Positions 25,376-34,402 of a DNA stretch of 64,000 nt are shown here, piece after piece. A program made the translations under genes and the position numbers. Under the pieces are notes generated by a model that worked only from the letters and a program-made list of their open reading frames with translations, was not told the DNA's origin and did not search any database. Source of the DNA: Sporosarcina luteola (GTDB taxonomy: Bacteria > Bacillota > Bacilli > Bacillales_A > Planococcaceae); NCBI GenBank assembly GCA_014204635.1, contig JACHLS010000008.1, forward strand, positions 124,001-188,000. Direction: 5' to 3'. How positions within the stretch are numbered: the first letter of the stretch is position 1; every line of letters begins with the position of its first letter.

Positions 25376-25564
25376 TCACGCCCCAGCTTCTTTCAATATC
25401 TGTTCAATTTCTTCAAATCCGCGTTGTTCCGCATGTTCTAATAGGGTAACCCCATCTCTATCTCTTATATTGACGTCAGCGCCATGATCAACTAATAGTT
25501 GAACAATCTTTTGATGCGTTTCTCCTCCGTCCCCCAAAATAATTGCTTCTAATAATGCAGTCCA
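25376..25564 (-). pseudogene. Ankyrin-repeat protein, C-terminal fragment
   Basis: About 62 codons spelling the last two ankyrin repeats (WTALLEAIILG, then HGADVNIRDRDGVTLLEHA). The upstream repeats and start are missing because the reading breaks near 25565, where an unrelated gene begins on the other strand. The apparent N-terminal extension (MRNIKHRYPF and so on) is antisense to that gene. Confidence 0.7.
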
Positions 25565-26740
25565 ATGCAAAAAATGGATAATGTATTGGTGCGTTATAAA
25601 TGGGTAACGGTGTTTGATATTGCGCAAACGGAAGGAAAACCATTAAAAGTAACGAGAGATTTTGTGAATGAGCGTTTTCAAACGGATGAAGATGTGACAG
25701 CCTTATATGAAAACCTGAAAAATTATTTAACGCAATTTAAACAGCTGCATGTGGAAGAAAAGCCGTACTCGATTCAAGAAGAAGGGCGTGGCTATTATAT
25801 GCCTTCGACAAATAAAATTGTCGTCAATTCAACGGAGAGCAATCCTGTTGCAAAGTTAAGCACGCTCATTCATGAGTTTGCTCATGCCCAGCTGCATGGT
25901 CGTGGTGGGCACTATACAGAGGCAAGCCGTGCGCATAAAGAGGCGCAAGCAGAATCAGTGGCATGTGCAACGATGGCTTATTTAGGCTTTGATACGAGCC
26001 ACTTTTCGTTAGGGTATATTGCGACATGGGCGAAAGATACGGAGTTGATGAAACAAGCATTGACGGATATCCAAGCGACACTTGAAAAGACCTTAGCCAC
26101 GATTGATATTGTCCTACATCCTCAATTGTACGAGCAGCTGCAGCAAGTCGTTCAAAACCCGATGCAGTCGCAAGCATCCGTTCATGGGGATCAGTTGGCC
26201 AAGTTGTTGCCTGCTTTCCAATATGTTAAAGGCCCAGTTACAGCTGTTGAAGTATTTGATGCCAGGTACAACGGCTTTGAAATTGCAAAATACGACCACC
26301 AAGTGAAGCAGTTAAGGGATGAACGTGGTGAAGCGATTACTGGAAATATGTTAAAAGGGAAAGAAATCATTTTGATGAATGTCATTGATCAGCATCCGGC
26401 TACAGCAAACATGTACAGGAGTTTTTCAGATCAATTTGCCCTTCGTGAAGTACAAGGACCGGCACCGAGTATAGAGCTGTATCATAAAGCGACGAATCGG
26501 CCAATTGTAGATTATCAGAATGTAAAGGAGGCAAAGGCTTCGTTTCTTCGCGTCGCAGAATCTGAAAATCATATGGTGGGTGCTTATGTTTATGGCAAGG
26601 AGGAATTGCGTCATTTTAATCCAGTATTGGAAAATGAGCAGGAGAGAATTGGGCGTGTTGGAACAAAATTTGATAGGTCGGTGGGTAGTTTGTATGAAAG
26701 TAGAAGTGATAAGAAGGATTTTAAACTTTCGATGGAATAA
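25565..26740 (+). pseudogene. ArdC/zincin-type metallopeptidase of mobile elements, N-terminally truncated
   Basis: 391 codons. The first recognisable residues (WVTVFDIAQTEGKPLK) are the middle of an ArdC-like protein. The zincin site follows as LIHEFAHAQLHG (HEFAH, residues about 100-104) with a downstream Glu in AQAESVACATMAYLG. The C-terminal 200 residues (VTAVEVFDARYNGFEIAKYD) match extensions seen in plasmid and ICE homologues. The N-terminal ssDNA-binding domain is missing, and the frame starts exactly at the broken ankyrin gene, with no ribosome site. The family protects or processes incoming DNA in conjugative elements. Confidence 0.65.
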
Positions 26741-26801
26741 GGATCATCTTATTGGTCCTTTATGAAGTTAGAGTGAATCTGCTAATTAAATTAACAAATA
26801 C

Positions 26802-26839
26802 CCCTACATATTTTAATTAAAATTGTAAAATATGTAGGG
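26802..26839. terminator. Inverted repeat between convergent genes
   Basis: CCCTACATATTTTA and its exact complement form a 14-bp stem with a 10-nt loop between two convergent genes. There is no long T tract, so terminator function is likely but not proven. Confidence 0.5.
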
Positions 26840-26852
26840 TAATAAGAGGTGG

Positions 26853-27677
26853 TTAAAATGAATTTTTACCAATTAATCTTTCTGTTAAATTTACCAAGTT
26901 ATCGTAATGTAGTAATTTGATTCGGGCATTCCTTTCTTCATATCTTCTCATGCCGTAGGTATAATCGGAGTTTTTTTCATAGTGTTCTCTTCTTCCAGCT
27001 ATTACTATATAATGTCTGCGAGTGCTATCATTATTAATGAATTCACTTGGAAGACTTTTATTATTTTTTTTAGCTCCATTAAATTGAGGTTGTAGGCTAG
27101 AAAATTGTTGGTCTAATAGTCTTTCCCAGCTTTTAACTTGATTAATTCCATTTTGGTAATATTGACTCAACTCTGTTCCGTTGCTTTTGAAAGGATCATT
27201 GGAAGGATGCTCCAGCTCGATGAAAATAAATTGATACCCCCCTGAGCCTTTTCCAACCAAAAGATAATCTGCTACATATTGTGTGTTTAATGGAAACTCC
27301 TTGAACAAATATGCTTCATGATGTCCGAAATTATAGAATGAGAATAGCGAGGCGATTATTAAATAATACTCATTGTCATTTATAAAATTTAAAATTGTCC
27401 GCTCATTCGGATGTGAATCTAACAGTTTTTGGAAATCGTTTTTCATACTTGTTATTTTTGTGCATTGTTGTAAATCCTGAATATCTAAATAATTATTAGG
27501 GAACAAATGAATAAAATGTCTAGCGGATTTGGGATATTCTCGAAATAAATTTCTTCTTACCTCACCCATAATTCCTGTAGCATTTGGATGTACCTTTTCG
27601 GAAATTTTTATTTTTTCATATTCTAGCCGATCAATTTCATTCAAGGTGGTATAATCATATCCATTATAAAGTTTCAC
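26853..27677 (-). CDS. sduA: Shedu-family defence nuclease SduA (DUF4263)
   Basis: 274-residue protein. The C-terminal half is the DUF4263 nuclease domain of Shedu anti-phage systems: NTQYVADYLLVG (Asp137), then FIFIELEHPS (Glu154, Glu156), then QYYQNGINQVKSW with Gln180, and a final VIAGRREHY segment. Shedu is a single-gene nuclease defence. The third acidic/lysine position of the PD-(D/E)xK motif reads Glu rather than Lys, a variant to note. It is AT-rich and lies in the accessory island with an ABC-3C-like operon. Confidence 0.8.
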   Translation of the reverse strand: MKLYNGYDYTTLNEIDRLEYEKIKISEKVHPNATGIMGEVRRNLFREYPKSARHFIHLFPNNYLDIQDLQQCTKITSMKNDFQKLLDSHPNERTILNFINDNEYYLIIASLFSFYNFGHHEAYLFKEFPLNTQYVADYLLVGKGSGGYQFIFIELEHPSNDPFKSNGTELSQYYQNGINQVKSWERLLDQQFSSLQPQFNGAKKNNKSLPSEFINNDSTRRHYIVIAGRREHYEKNSDYTYGMRRYEERNARIKLLHYDNLVNLTERLIGKNSF

Positions 27678-27824
27678 ATTACACCTCTATTGCTTTCCTA
27701 ATACTTTGATATATTTTTAATTATAGCTACCCCTCTTAAAACTTTCAATGGATGTATCGATAAGTAATTTACAATATCGAAGCAATTACATACTTTAAAA
27801 TATACATTTCCAAGCGCCCACACT

Positions 27825-28344
27825 ACCCCTTCATCAAAAGCAAACCCCTCTTTTGTGAAGGGGTACGTGTCGCTTTGGCATTAAAAGTTCCGATAATCAC
27901 TCGCTGTAAAGAGCGTGAAACAGCGAGTAGATTCCTGGATCGTTTGCGGCAAGCCGTCATACCAAACGAGGCGAAGTACAAAAACCATATACAAAAGACA
28001 AAAGGAAGGGAATGCATCCGCATTCCCTTTTATCATGAGCATTTTTTCGATTTCTTTCGCCATACGCCCAAGCAGATGGACCGTCTGCTTGGGCTTTGCC
28101 ATTTGCGTTCAACATTCGGCAATGAGCGTGGCAGATTCTGCCTACCACGCTCCTATCCGTGTTTCACCTCAAAAAGCAAGGATCGTCAAAACTTTTTGTT
28201 GAAAACGCTGCGCTACAAAAACTTTTGAGCTATTGCAGGCAATTCCTTGCTTTTTGATTGCTGCAAATAGCTACATGGCATAGCCAAGAAATCGGAAAAA
28301 ATTCAGCCTTCCGACTTCGTGATTGCGGCTAAAGCAATCAAAAA
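27825..28344 (+). other. Stem-loop-rich non-coding region upstream of radC
   Basis: About 520 bp with at least seven strong inverted repeats and no supported gene. Arms: 27825-27840/27850-27864; 27899-27907/27920-27928 (ACTCGCTGT); 28006-28015/28020-28029 (AAGGGAATGC); 28066-28076/28084-28094 (CCCAAGCAGA); 28124-28131/28145-28152 with an inner GGCAG stem; 28171-28182/28244-28255 enclosing a second 14-bp stem with one mismatch; and 28251-28262/28332-28343 (TTTTTGATTGCT). Possibilities are a structured RNA, a single-strand replication origin or an oriT-like region of the element. Confidence 0.55.
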
Positions 28345-28362
28345 AACAAAGGAGGAATTACC

Positions 28363-28851
28363 ATGACAAAAGAAATTGAAAAAAATCTAGAGTTACAGCC
28401 TAATTATGAGATTGTGAGAATCAAAGCCGAGCGTCGCAAGTTACCGAAAAAATATCTTTCTGAGAAATTAACGGATTACACAGTACGCAGTCCCGAGGAT
28501 TTTGCGAATATCGCGATGAAGTTTATCGGCAATGAGGATAGAGAAGTATTTTTAGTCGCGTGCCTATCCGTGAAAAACGAAATCCAAGGCTTACACCGTT
28601 GCCATATTGGAACGTTAAATTCAAGCCTTGTGACACCGCGAGAAGTGTTCTAAACAGCGTTCCTACAAAATGCGGCAAGTATTATTCTTGCACATAACCA
28701 TCCGAGCCAAAACGTCACACCAAGCGCAGAGGACATTGACGTTACAAAGCGATTATGCGAAGCAGGGGAATTATTAGGTGTAGAAGTCCTTGACCATTTA
28801 GTTGTCAGCAAAACAAAATATTTATCGTTGAAGGAGAAGGGCTATATGTAA
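28363..28851 (+). pseudogene. radC: RadC/JAB-domain gene with nonsense codon
   Basis: 162 codons in one frame, interrupted by TAA at 28651-28653 between EVF and TAFLQNAA. Homologues have Lys there, so a single AAA to TAA change explains it. The JAMM/MPN metal motif is in the second part (AHNHPSQN, then EDIDVTKRL). AAAGGAGGAATTACC precedes the ATG. RadC-like genes of this kind ride on plasmids and integrative elements. The first half alone lacks the metal site. Confidence 0.8.
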
Positions 28852-28861
28852 AACTAAAATG

Positions 28862-28892
28862 GCAAAAGACGTATATAATGTACGTCTTTTGC
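28862..28892 (+). terminator. Terminator after radC
   Basis: GCAAAAGACGTA and TACGTCTTTTGC form a perfect 12-bp stem with a 7-nt loop, 10 bp after the radC stop. A second GC-rich hairpin (CGCCACCTTG / CAAGGTGGCG) lies at 28914-28937. Confidence 0.7.
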
Positions 28893-28947
28893 TCATGGAA
28901 ATGTAAAAAATCGCGCCACCTTGTCAGCAAGGTGGCGAATTATAATT

Positions 28948-29002
28948 AGTTAACCTTAAAAAACCTGGTTAACTATTGATTTAAAGGTGAAGTTTAGTTA
29001 AC
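28948..29002. promoter_or_regulatory. AGTTAAC operator-like repeats
   Basis: AGTTAACC (28948-28955) and GGTTAACT (28967-28974) form an inverted repeat, and a third AGTTAAC lies at 28996-29002 just before the ribosome site of the RHH gene. This arrangement suits autoregulation by the ribbon-helix-helix protein encoded next. Confidence 0.5.
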
Positions 29003-29019
29003 AATTGGAGGGAAATGAA

Positions 29020-29958
29020 ATGGCTGATAAAACATTTGGCGTGAAAGTTAGCGAGGAAATGTATGAAAAGGTGCGAGAAGTTATTGAGATGAGCGGGACA
29101 AGCAGTAAAGAATGGTTTGAACGTGCTATTGCCCTGTACGAAATAAATGCCATTAAGCAAGGATCATCTGATTATACACAGGACTTAACGGAACTGGAGC
29201 ATCACACGACACGCATGTATGAACTTATCGTCAACATGATTCAGCGTTCTGTTCATTTAATGGACTATGCTGTGAAGGAAGTGGCTGAGAAACTAGAAAG
29301 TAAAGAAGCCATTATCACAGACTTGCAACAACAGGATCAACAATTGAAGATGGAAGTGGCAACAAAAACAGAAGGAATTCTAGCATTTGAAGAACTGGCC
29401 AAAGAACTTGAAGAGAAATTTCTGGCCAATCAGACGATGCTTGAAAATAATCAGGCGTTGATAAGTGAATATAAGGATAAGAACGACACGTTAAGTGGAC
29501 TCGTCACGAAGTATCAAGGTTACGCAGAGGAAAATGAGGAGTTGAAAAAGTCCTTTGATATTGAGAAGGCTGAGTGGAGAAAACAAGCTAGTGCTGAAAA
29601 GACTGCATTTGAAGAAAAAATATCGGAACTATCACAGGAGAAACAAACGGTATCTGAGGAACTACGCGTGCTTCGTATGGATTTTGAACAAGTGAAATCG
29701 AACAATGAACGAGATCTATCGCATCTTGCAGAGCGCAAGGAACTAGAGCGTGATAAAGCAGTGGTAGAGGCAGAGCGCCTGAATAATGTGGAAGTGCGTA
29801 AGCTGTATGATGAAATGGCAGCCCTCCGTAAAGTGCATAGGAGACGAAGGAGAAAATGCAGGCGGAAATTTCGGCACTTCAACAGGCGAACCGGAAGAAG
29901 AAGAATTAAGGATTTAGAAAAAAAGAAAAAAGCCTACCCCCCTCGTATCTTAAGTTGA
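29020..29958 (+). CDS. Ribbon-helix-helix/coiled-coil DNA-binding protein with frameshifted C-terminus
   Basis: 312 codons from ATG 29020 (GGAGGG seven bases upstream). Residues 1-45 (GVKVSEEMYEKVREVIEMSG) look like a ribbon-helix-helix DNA-binding domain; residues about 75-275 form a long Glu/Lys-rich coiled coil, as in KfrA-like plasmid proteins. After AALRK (about 29835) the sequence turns into an Arg-rich tail. Another frame continues the coiled coil (ETKEKMQAEISALQQ) and ends at TAA soon after, so a small frameshift has replaced the true end. It may still be partly functional. Confidence 0.65.
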   Translation: MADKTFGVKVSEEMYEKVREVIEMSGTSSKEWFERAIALYEINAIKQGSSDYTQDLTELEHHTTRMYELIVNMIQRSVHLMDYAVKEVAEKLESKEAIITDLQQQDQQLKMEVATKTEGILAFEELAKELEEKFLANQTMLENNQALISEYKDKNDTLSGLVTKYQGYAEENEELKKSFDIEKAEWRKQASAEKTAFEEKISELSQEKQTVSEELRVLRMDFEQVKSNNERDLSHLAERKELERDKAVVEAERLNNVEVRKLYDEMAALRKVHRRRRRKCRRKFRHFNRRTGRRRIKDLEKKKKAYPPRILS

Positions 29959-30088
29959 GAAATAGGCTGATAAACTTAAATAATAGAACCCAAATTAACT
30001 AACTTCCAAGTATAGATTCCCGAATCAAAGTTATTCGAGTTTCTTCTTATTTGAAGTGAATCACAGTCCCAATTATAAAGGCAGAATA

Positions 30089-32155
30089 TCATTTTGTGTC
30101 AGATATAGATTCATAAATAGACTTATTCGGTAACTCTGTGACATTCGCATTTAAATCAGGATGTTTAAGGAAAGCTATAAAATCATCATCTTCAGTTGTG
30201 AGTGCTACTATGGATTGGTTAGGTCTTGTGTCATTTTTAATCTTGCCTAAAGTTTCTAATAAACTTCGGAAATCCTTTTCAATAATACTATGTTGGGCAG
30301 GCTCATCCATTACAATTAAATCGAGATGATTAATGCTATAGAGTTTTGATGTTTGTAATAAAGAAATGATATATGCCCAAATAGATCTAACCATGTCACT
30401 AGCTGATAAATTTGATTTTAAGTCGAATCCATTTAATATAGGAAGTAAGTTATCTTTAGAAATAGAAATATAATTATTTCTATCAAGGCTCTGTTGCCCA
30501 AATGATTGAAAAAGATTGTTAAAGTTTTTAGAGAAAACTTTAACCTTATCATCTATAGATTCAATATCAGTTGTCGTTTCACTTTCCAGATTAATAAGCT
30601 CATCATGAAGAGGTTTCCATCGATTGTATATATTTATGAATTGATTCTTAATATCAGGAAGGGATAATAATAAAGCTTCTAAGGTTTCTCTATCAGCATC
30701 TAAAAGAACAATTTGCTTAGTAGTTGAAAATGAAATTTGATTTTCTATCAAGAATAGATCCTTCTTTAAATACCTTATAAAATCCCTTAGTTTACGCAAC
30801 TCTTTTTCGTAACTATGTGTTTGAGTTGACCTTTCCTTTAGTTCAAACTGGGTTCCCTTAATCGTGAATTCAAGTAATTTTTTTTGAGCATTTAAATGTT
30901 TTATATTTTCCTCGACACTCATTATATTATTATCACTATCGATGTAGTTTAGCGATATAGAATCTTGAACTTTTTGATTACAAGTAGGGCAAAGATTATC
31001 AGAAACTATTGGAATATCTAAGTCGCCAAAATGTAAGTTTTTTATTATTTTAATATCATTGTTATTCGAAATATCAGATTCTATAATTTGTAAACTAATT
31101 TTATCTTCTTTTAAGTTTTCTGATAATAGGTGGGTTTTGCTTCTAATGTCAATTAATTGTTTGGTTAAAATATTTTCTTTGTCAACGAGTTGATAATATT
31201 TTTTTTCAAGTTCTCCATACTTTGATTCTTTAATCTTTAAAGAAGTATACTCAAGCTCTTGAATTTGTGTTTTTAATGATTCAATTTTATCAAGAAGTGT
31301 GTAAGTTTTAGATTCTTCAAGAAATACAATATCTATTCCAGAATAGGGTTCGAACTTTTTTATATCTGTATCAAGGTTATGTATTTTAAAATTAAACTTT
31401 TTTAATTTTTCCTCTATGATATCGTTATATTTTGAAAACCATTCCTCTTCGACCTTGATAATATCTTTTTTTAATTTGTTTTGTCTTTGCTTTAAAAAGT
31501 CATTTTTAATACCAAATAAAAACTCAACGATTCTTTTTTTGGGTTCTTTAATACCTAGGTATGGTACGTTCCCCAAGTAGTCATTCCATCCTCCTTTCTG
31601 TGAAACAAAAGATGTTGCAAATAAAAACTGCAAATACAACTTTGCAGGATTATTGTCTTTATTTAAGACTTGGGGAAGTTTAATATTTAAAAAATCCTCA
31701 AGATACTTGTGGAATCCTTTGTCTCTAATTGTTGAATTGGAATAATGTACGTAGTAATAATTTGGTTCTAAGTTTTCGATATCATCTAGTGTCCCTTCAT
31801 AAATTGATAATAATGATGAATCTACTAGAGCAGAAACTATAGTTCTATTTATAGTGATGCTTTTTTTACCATTTGAGATTTCAAGGAATATTTCTGATTC
31901 TTTCACAGAGTGGGATCCTCCATTTGAGTCCTCGATTTTCTCATTAAAAACGAAAGGTAAAGATTGGGCATTCTTTTTTGTATTAAAAAGCTGCTCCATC
32001 CCCAGTGCATAAAAAATAGAAGAAAGTATAGAGCTCTTACCGATAGAATTTTGCCGACTATAGATAATATTTAAGCCATCTTTAAATTCATAAAGAGGCT
32101 GGAACCTTTTTGTAGGGGTAATAATACTTATTAGAACTTTATTAATTTTCAACAT
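30089..32155 (-). CDS. Rad50/SMC-like ATPase of an ABC-3C-type defence system
   Basis: 688 residues with split ATPase lobes. The N-terminal Walker A (SRQNSIGKSS, 33-42) lies in a P-loop where the first Gly is Ser. Long coiled coils surround a zinc-hook motif CPTC (Cys389, Cys392). The C-terminal signature NLSASDMVR precedes the Walker B strand LDLIVMDEPAQHS (about 610-623). It is the third gene of a tight operon (7-bp and 2-bp gaps) with a middle component and a nuclease-like protein, the composition described for ABC-three-component conflict systems. AT-rich codon use differs from the flanking chromosome. Confidence 0.75.
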   Translation of the reverse strand: MLKINKVLISIITPTKRFQPLYEFKDGLNIIYSRQNSIGKSSILSSIFYALGMEQLFNTKKNAQSLPFVFNEKIEDSNGGSHSVKESEIFLEISNGKKSITINRTIVSALVDSSLLSIYEGTLDDIENLEPNYYYVHYSNSTIRDKGFHKYLEDFLNIKLPQVLNKDNNPAKLYLQFLFATSFVSQKGGWNDYLGNVPYLGIKEPKKRIVEFLFGIKNDFLKQRQNKLKKDIIKVEEEWFSKYNDIIEEKLKKFNFKIHNLDTDIKKFEPYSGIDIVFLEESKTYTLLDKIESLKTQIQELEYTSLKIKESKYGELEKKYYQLVDKENILTKQLIDIRSKTHLLSENLKEDKISLQIIESDISNNNDIKIIKNLHFGDLDIPIVSDNLCPTCNQKVQDSISLNYIDSDNNIMSVEENIKHLNAQKKLLEFTIKGTQFELKERSTQTHSYEKELRKLRDFIRYLKKDLFLIENQISFSTTKQIVLLDADRETLEALLLSLPDIKNQFINIYNRWKPLHDELINLESETTTDIESIDDKVKVFSKNFNNLFQSFGQQSLDRNNYISISKDNLLPILNGFDLKSNLSASDMVRSIWAYIISLLQTSKLYSINHLDLIVMDEPAQHSIIEKDFRSLLETLGKIKNDTRPNQSIVALTTEDDDFIAFLKHPDLNANVTELPNKSIYESISDTK

Positions 32156-32162
32156 GTCTAAT

Positions 32163-32630
32163 TCACCTCATTATCTGTTTTTCAATAAAAGCGATTTTTA
32201 AATCCAGTTCTTTTTTTAGCAATGTAGAGTATTCTTTTAAAAAAACTATTTCATTGGTCAATAAATTTTTTTCATCTATTATTATTTGTGCAAATTTTTT
32301 TCCGTTTTCAGTCAAGCGAATTAAATCATTGCTTTTTTGATAATGAATTAAATCTTCTGTCAGTAGAAATTTTAGTATAGTTTCAATATGAGGGTCGAAC
32401 CTAAGTTCTTTAATTAAGTTGTTTTTTGAACTTAACAATTCTATAAGCTGCTCTTTAGCCTTCGGTATTAATAAGGCATTATTGATGGCTTGAAACTTAG
32501 TAACTGAACAGGCCTTTTGTCCAACACAGAAATATAGAATAATACAACTCAAAGTTATTCTATAAGAAAGTCGGTACGCATAAGGAATGGGTATTGGTCG
32601 AGGTGTCATAGTTATCTCTGGAGATTTCAA
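32163..32630 (-). CDS. ABC-3C system middle component
   Basis: 155 residues. The N-terminal PRPIPIPYAYRLSYRITL segment, followed by predicted helices and a winged-helix-like region (about 75-115, TILKFLLTEDLIHYQKSNDLIRLTENG), fits the small middle component proteins of ABC-3C systems, which link the ATPase to the effector. The C-terminus is a coiled coil. It sits 2 bp from the upstream gene and 7 bp from the ATPase gene. Assignment depends on pattern and operon context. Confidence 0.65.
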   Translation of the reverse strand: MKSPEITMTPRPIPIPYAYRLSYRITLSCIILYFCVGQKACSVTKFQAINNALLIPKAKEQLIELLSSKNNLIKELRFDPHIETILKFLLTEDLIHYQKSNDLIRLTENGKKFAQIIIDEKNLLTNEIVFLKEYSTLLKKELDLKIAFIEKQIMR

Positions 32631-32632
32631 TT

Positions 32633-33571
32633 TTATTCACCATCCTCCTGGATTAGAAAATCCAAATTGCAGTCGGCTAGCCATTTTGACATAATCATAT
32701 TAGAAATATCAAATGCTTCTGACGAACTAAAAATGTTGTTGAAATCAAATAATAAATTATCTTTTATTATATCTATTTGTTGATTATAAGTAATTTTATA
32801 ATCTGTAGACCTTAATAGGGCCATTGTTGTTCCTGTTTTTAGTTGTTCAACGCTTCCAATAAATCTCTCGCGTAAAGATTCTATTGCTAAGAGTTTAGTT
32901 TCAAAAGCCAGGTATTTTAAATATTGTTTAACATTTAAATCAACTAAATAGGGTAGTAAGTGGGGTGATGCAAGGGAATTATTTTTCCTTCTTATATTTT
33001 CTTTCTTTTCTGAATCACAATCTTCATAATCAATGGGAAGGCTATGAAGTTTAAAATCAAGTGATAATAAATTGTTAATATATAGTTGATTGATTTCTGT
33101 TTTGAACTCGTTAGCATCTTTAATAGATACTATGAAGTTAGGGTCTATATGAGTTAATTTATCATCTCGAATTTTTTTACGAACTTCTTGTTGTTTTTTT
33201 TGCAGGTGAGATAATATTTTTTGACCAGTATATCTCGGAGTGATAAAGTGCCATTCTTTTATTAAAGGTACGCCAACTGATTTGTATAATGTAATATTGT
33301 CGACCTTATATAGTTTTTTAATATCTTCAGTAATCTTTTTAATTAGTGCCTTGTACAAGTCGTCATTCGATAAATTAGAATCCTTTGGTGCATAGCATTG
33401 CCAAACAATTCCGTTTGATATAAAGCCCTCTATACCACCATCACCAGGATCTGCATCTATAGGTTGTACGTTATGAATAGTTTTATAACGGGTGATGAAA
33501 CAATCTAAAATGAGACTCTCCCATGCATTTCCATCTTCGATTATCTGTTTATCTAATAATTTCAGCACCAT
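32633..33571 (-). CDS. ABC-3C effector component with restriction-endonuclease-like N-terminus
   Basis: 312 residues, first gene of the operon, with GAGGTGTGATAT before the ATG. The N-terminal 65 residues have a nuclease-like layout: Glu18 in AWESLIL, then DADPGDGGIEGF (Asp44, Glu48), then VWQCYAPKD (Gln58, Tyr60). This recalls PD-(D/E)xK enzymes in which Q-x-Y follows the acidic strand, as in effector modules of ABC-3C systems. The remaining 240 residues are helical and unassigned, probably the C-terminal domain that docks to the middle component. Nuclease activity is inference. Confidence 0.6.
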   Translation of the reverse strand: MVLKLLDKQIIEDGNAWESLILDCFITRYKTIHNVQPIDADPGDGGIEGFISNGIVWQCYAPKDSNLSNDDLYKALIKKITEDIKKLYKVDNITLYKSVGVPLIKEWHFITPRYTGQKILSHLQKKQQEVRKKIRDDKLTHIDPNFIVSIKDANEFKTEINQLYINNLLSLDFKLHSLPIDYEDCDSEKKENIRRKNNSLASPHLLPYLVDLNVKQYLKYLAFETKLLAIESLRERFIGSVEQLKTGTTMALLRSTDYKITYNQQIDIIKDNLLFDFNNIFSSSEAFDISNMIMSKWLADCNLDFLIQEDGE

Positions 33572-33833
33572 ATATCACACCTCATAAAATTTCTTTTTAG
33601 GAGTTAGAGAGTAACAGTTCTATGTAAGGGCTACAAAGTAAATTAATTTCAACCTAATTAGTTGAATTTTCTATTTATTTCATATTTACTCTAGTAATTG
33701 TAATACATGAGTAAGTTACCTTGTCGCAATTAAGGTATATTGATTTTATTGAGATTGGTTAGGTTTGTATAATAAGTATAACATTTCTACTTTTGAATGG
33801 TATATTTATTGAGAAATTATCTAAGGACTATAT
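33572..33833. other. 262-bp AT-rich intergenic region
   Basis: Leader of the ABC-3C operon plus unassigned AT-rich sequence up to the recombinase stop. I see no gene or clear promoter in it. Confidence 0.4.
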
Positions 33834-34402
33834 TCATATCCCTCTCTCGTTTAAAATCTTGTAAACCGTACTGCGCCCAATGCCATACTCTTTCGCAATA
33901 TCTGAGGCACTTTCACCACTGTTAAACAATTTTACAATACGGCGTTTTGTGTCAACATCTATTGCAGGACGTCCCCCGACGCGCCCACGTTTACGGGCAG
34001 CTTCCAGCCCAGCTTTTGTCCGCTGTTGGATAATATCGCGCTCAAATTCAGCAAAGACGGCAAGCATCCCGAACATGGCATGTCCAGTTGGAGTGGTTGT
34101 ATCAAAACTATCCTGAATGCTAACAAAATCGACCTGACGCTTGCCATTTCGTCAGTTAATTTATAAAGCTCTTTGGTACTACGAGCAAGCCTGTCTAGTT
34201 TGTAGACAACAAAACGATCAGGAGCAGCAGCTTTAAGGGCATAATTTAATTCGGTGCGATCTCTTTTGCGGGTTGAAATTTTCTCGACATATAAGAGCAG
34301 TTCCATCTCTTGCTCTTTGGCATACTTTTCAATGGACAACTTTTGAAGGTCCAAATTTTGATCTTCGGTACTGACACGCGCATAGCCAATGATTCTACTC
34401 AT
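33834..34402 (-). pseudogene. Serine recombinase/resolvase, frameshifted
   Basis: Tn3/Tn552-type resolvase split by a frameshift near 34140. The N-terminal part (ATG 34402) has GYARVSTEDQ with the catalytic Ser, and YKLDRLARS. After LTDEMAS the frame is lost; the next frame continues RQVDFVSIQDSFD, FGMLAVFAEFERDII, and a C-terminal helix-turn-helix (IAKEYGIGRSTVYKIL) to 33834. One missing base accounts for the break. An intact product would be about 190 residues and resolve or invert the element. Confidence 0.82.

Noticed and set aside
27823..28228. Several short open frames on both strands in the stem-loop region
   Set aside because: They run through the inverted repeats, have no ribosome sites and show no similarity to each other or to known domains.
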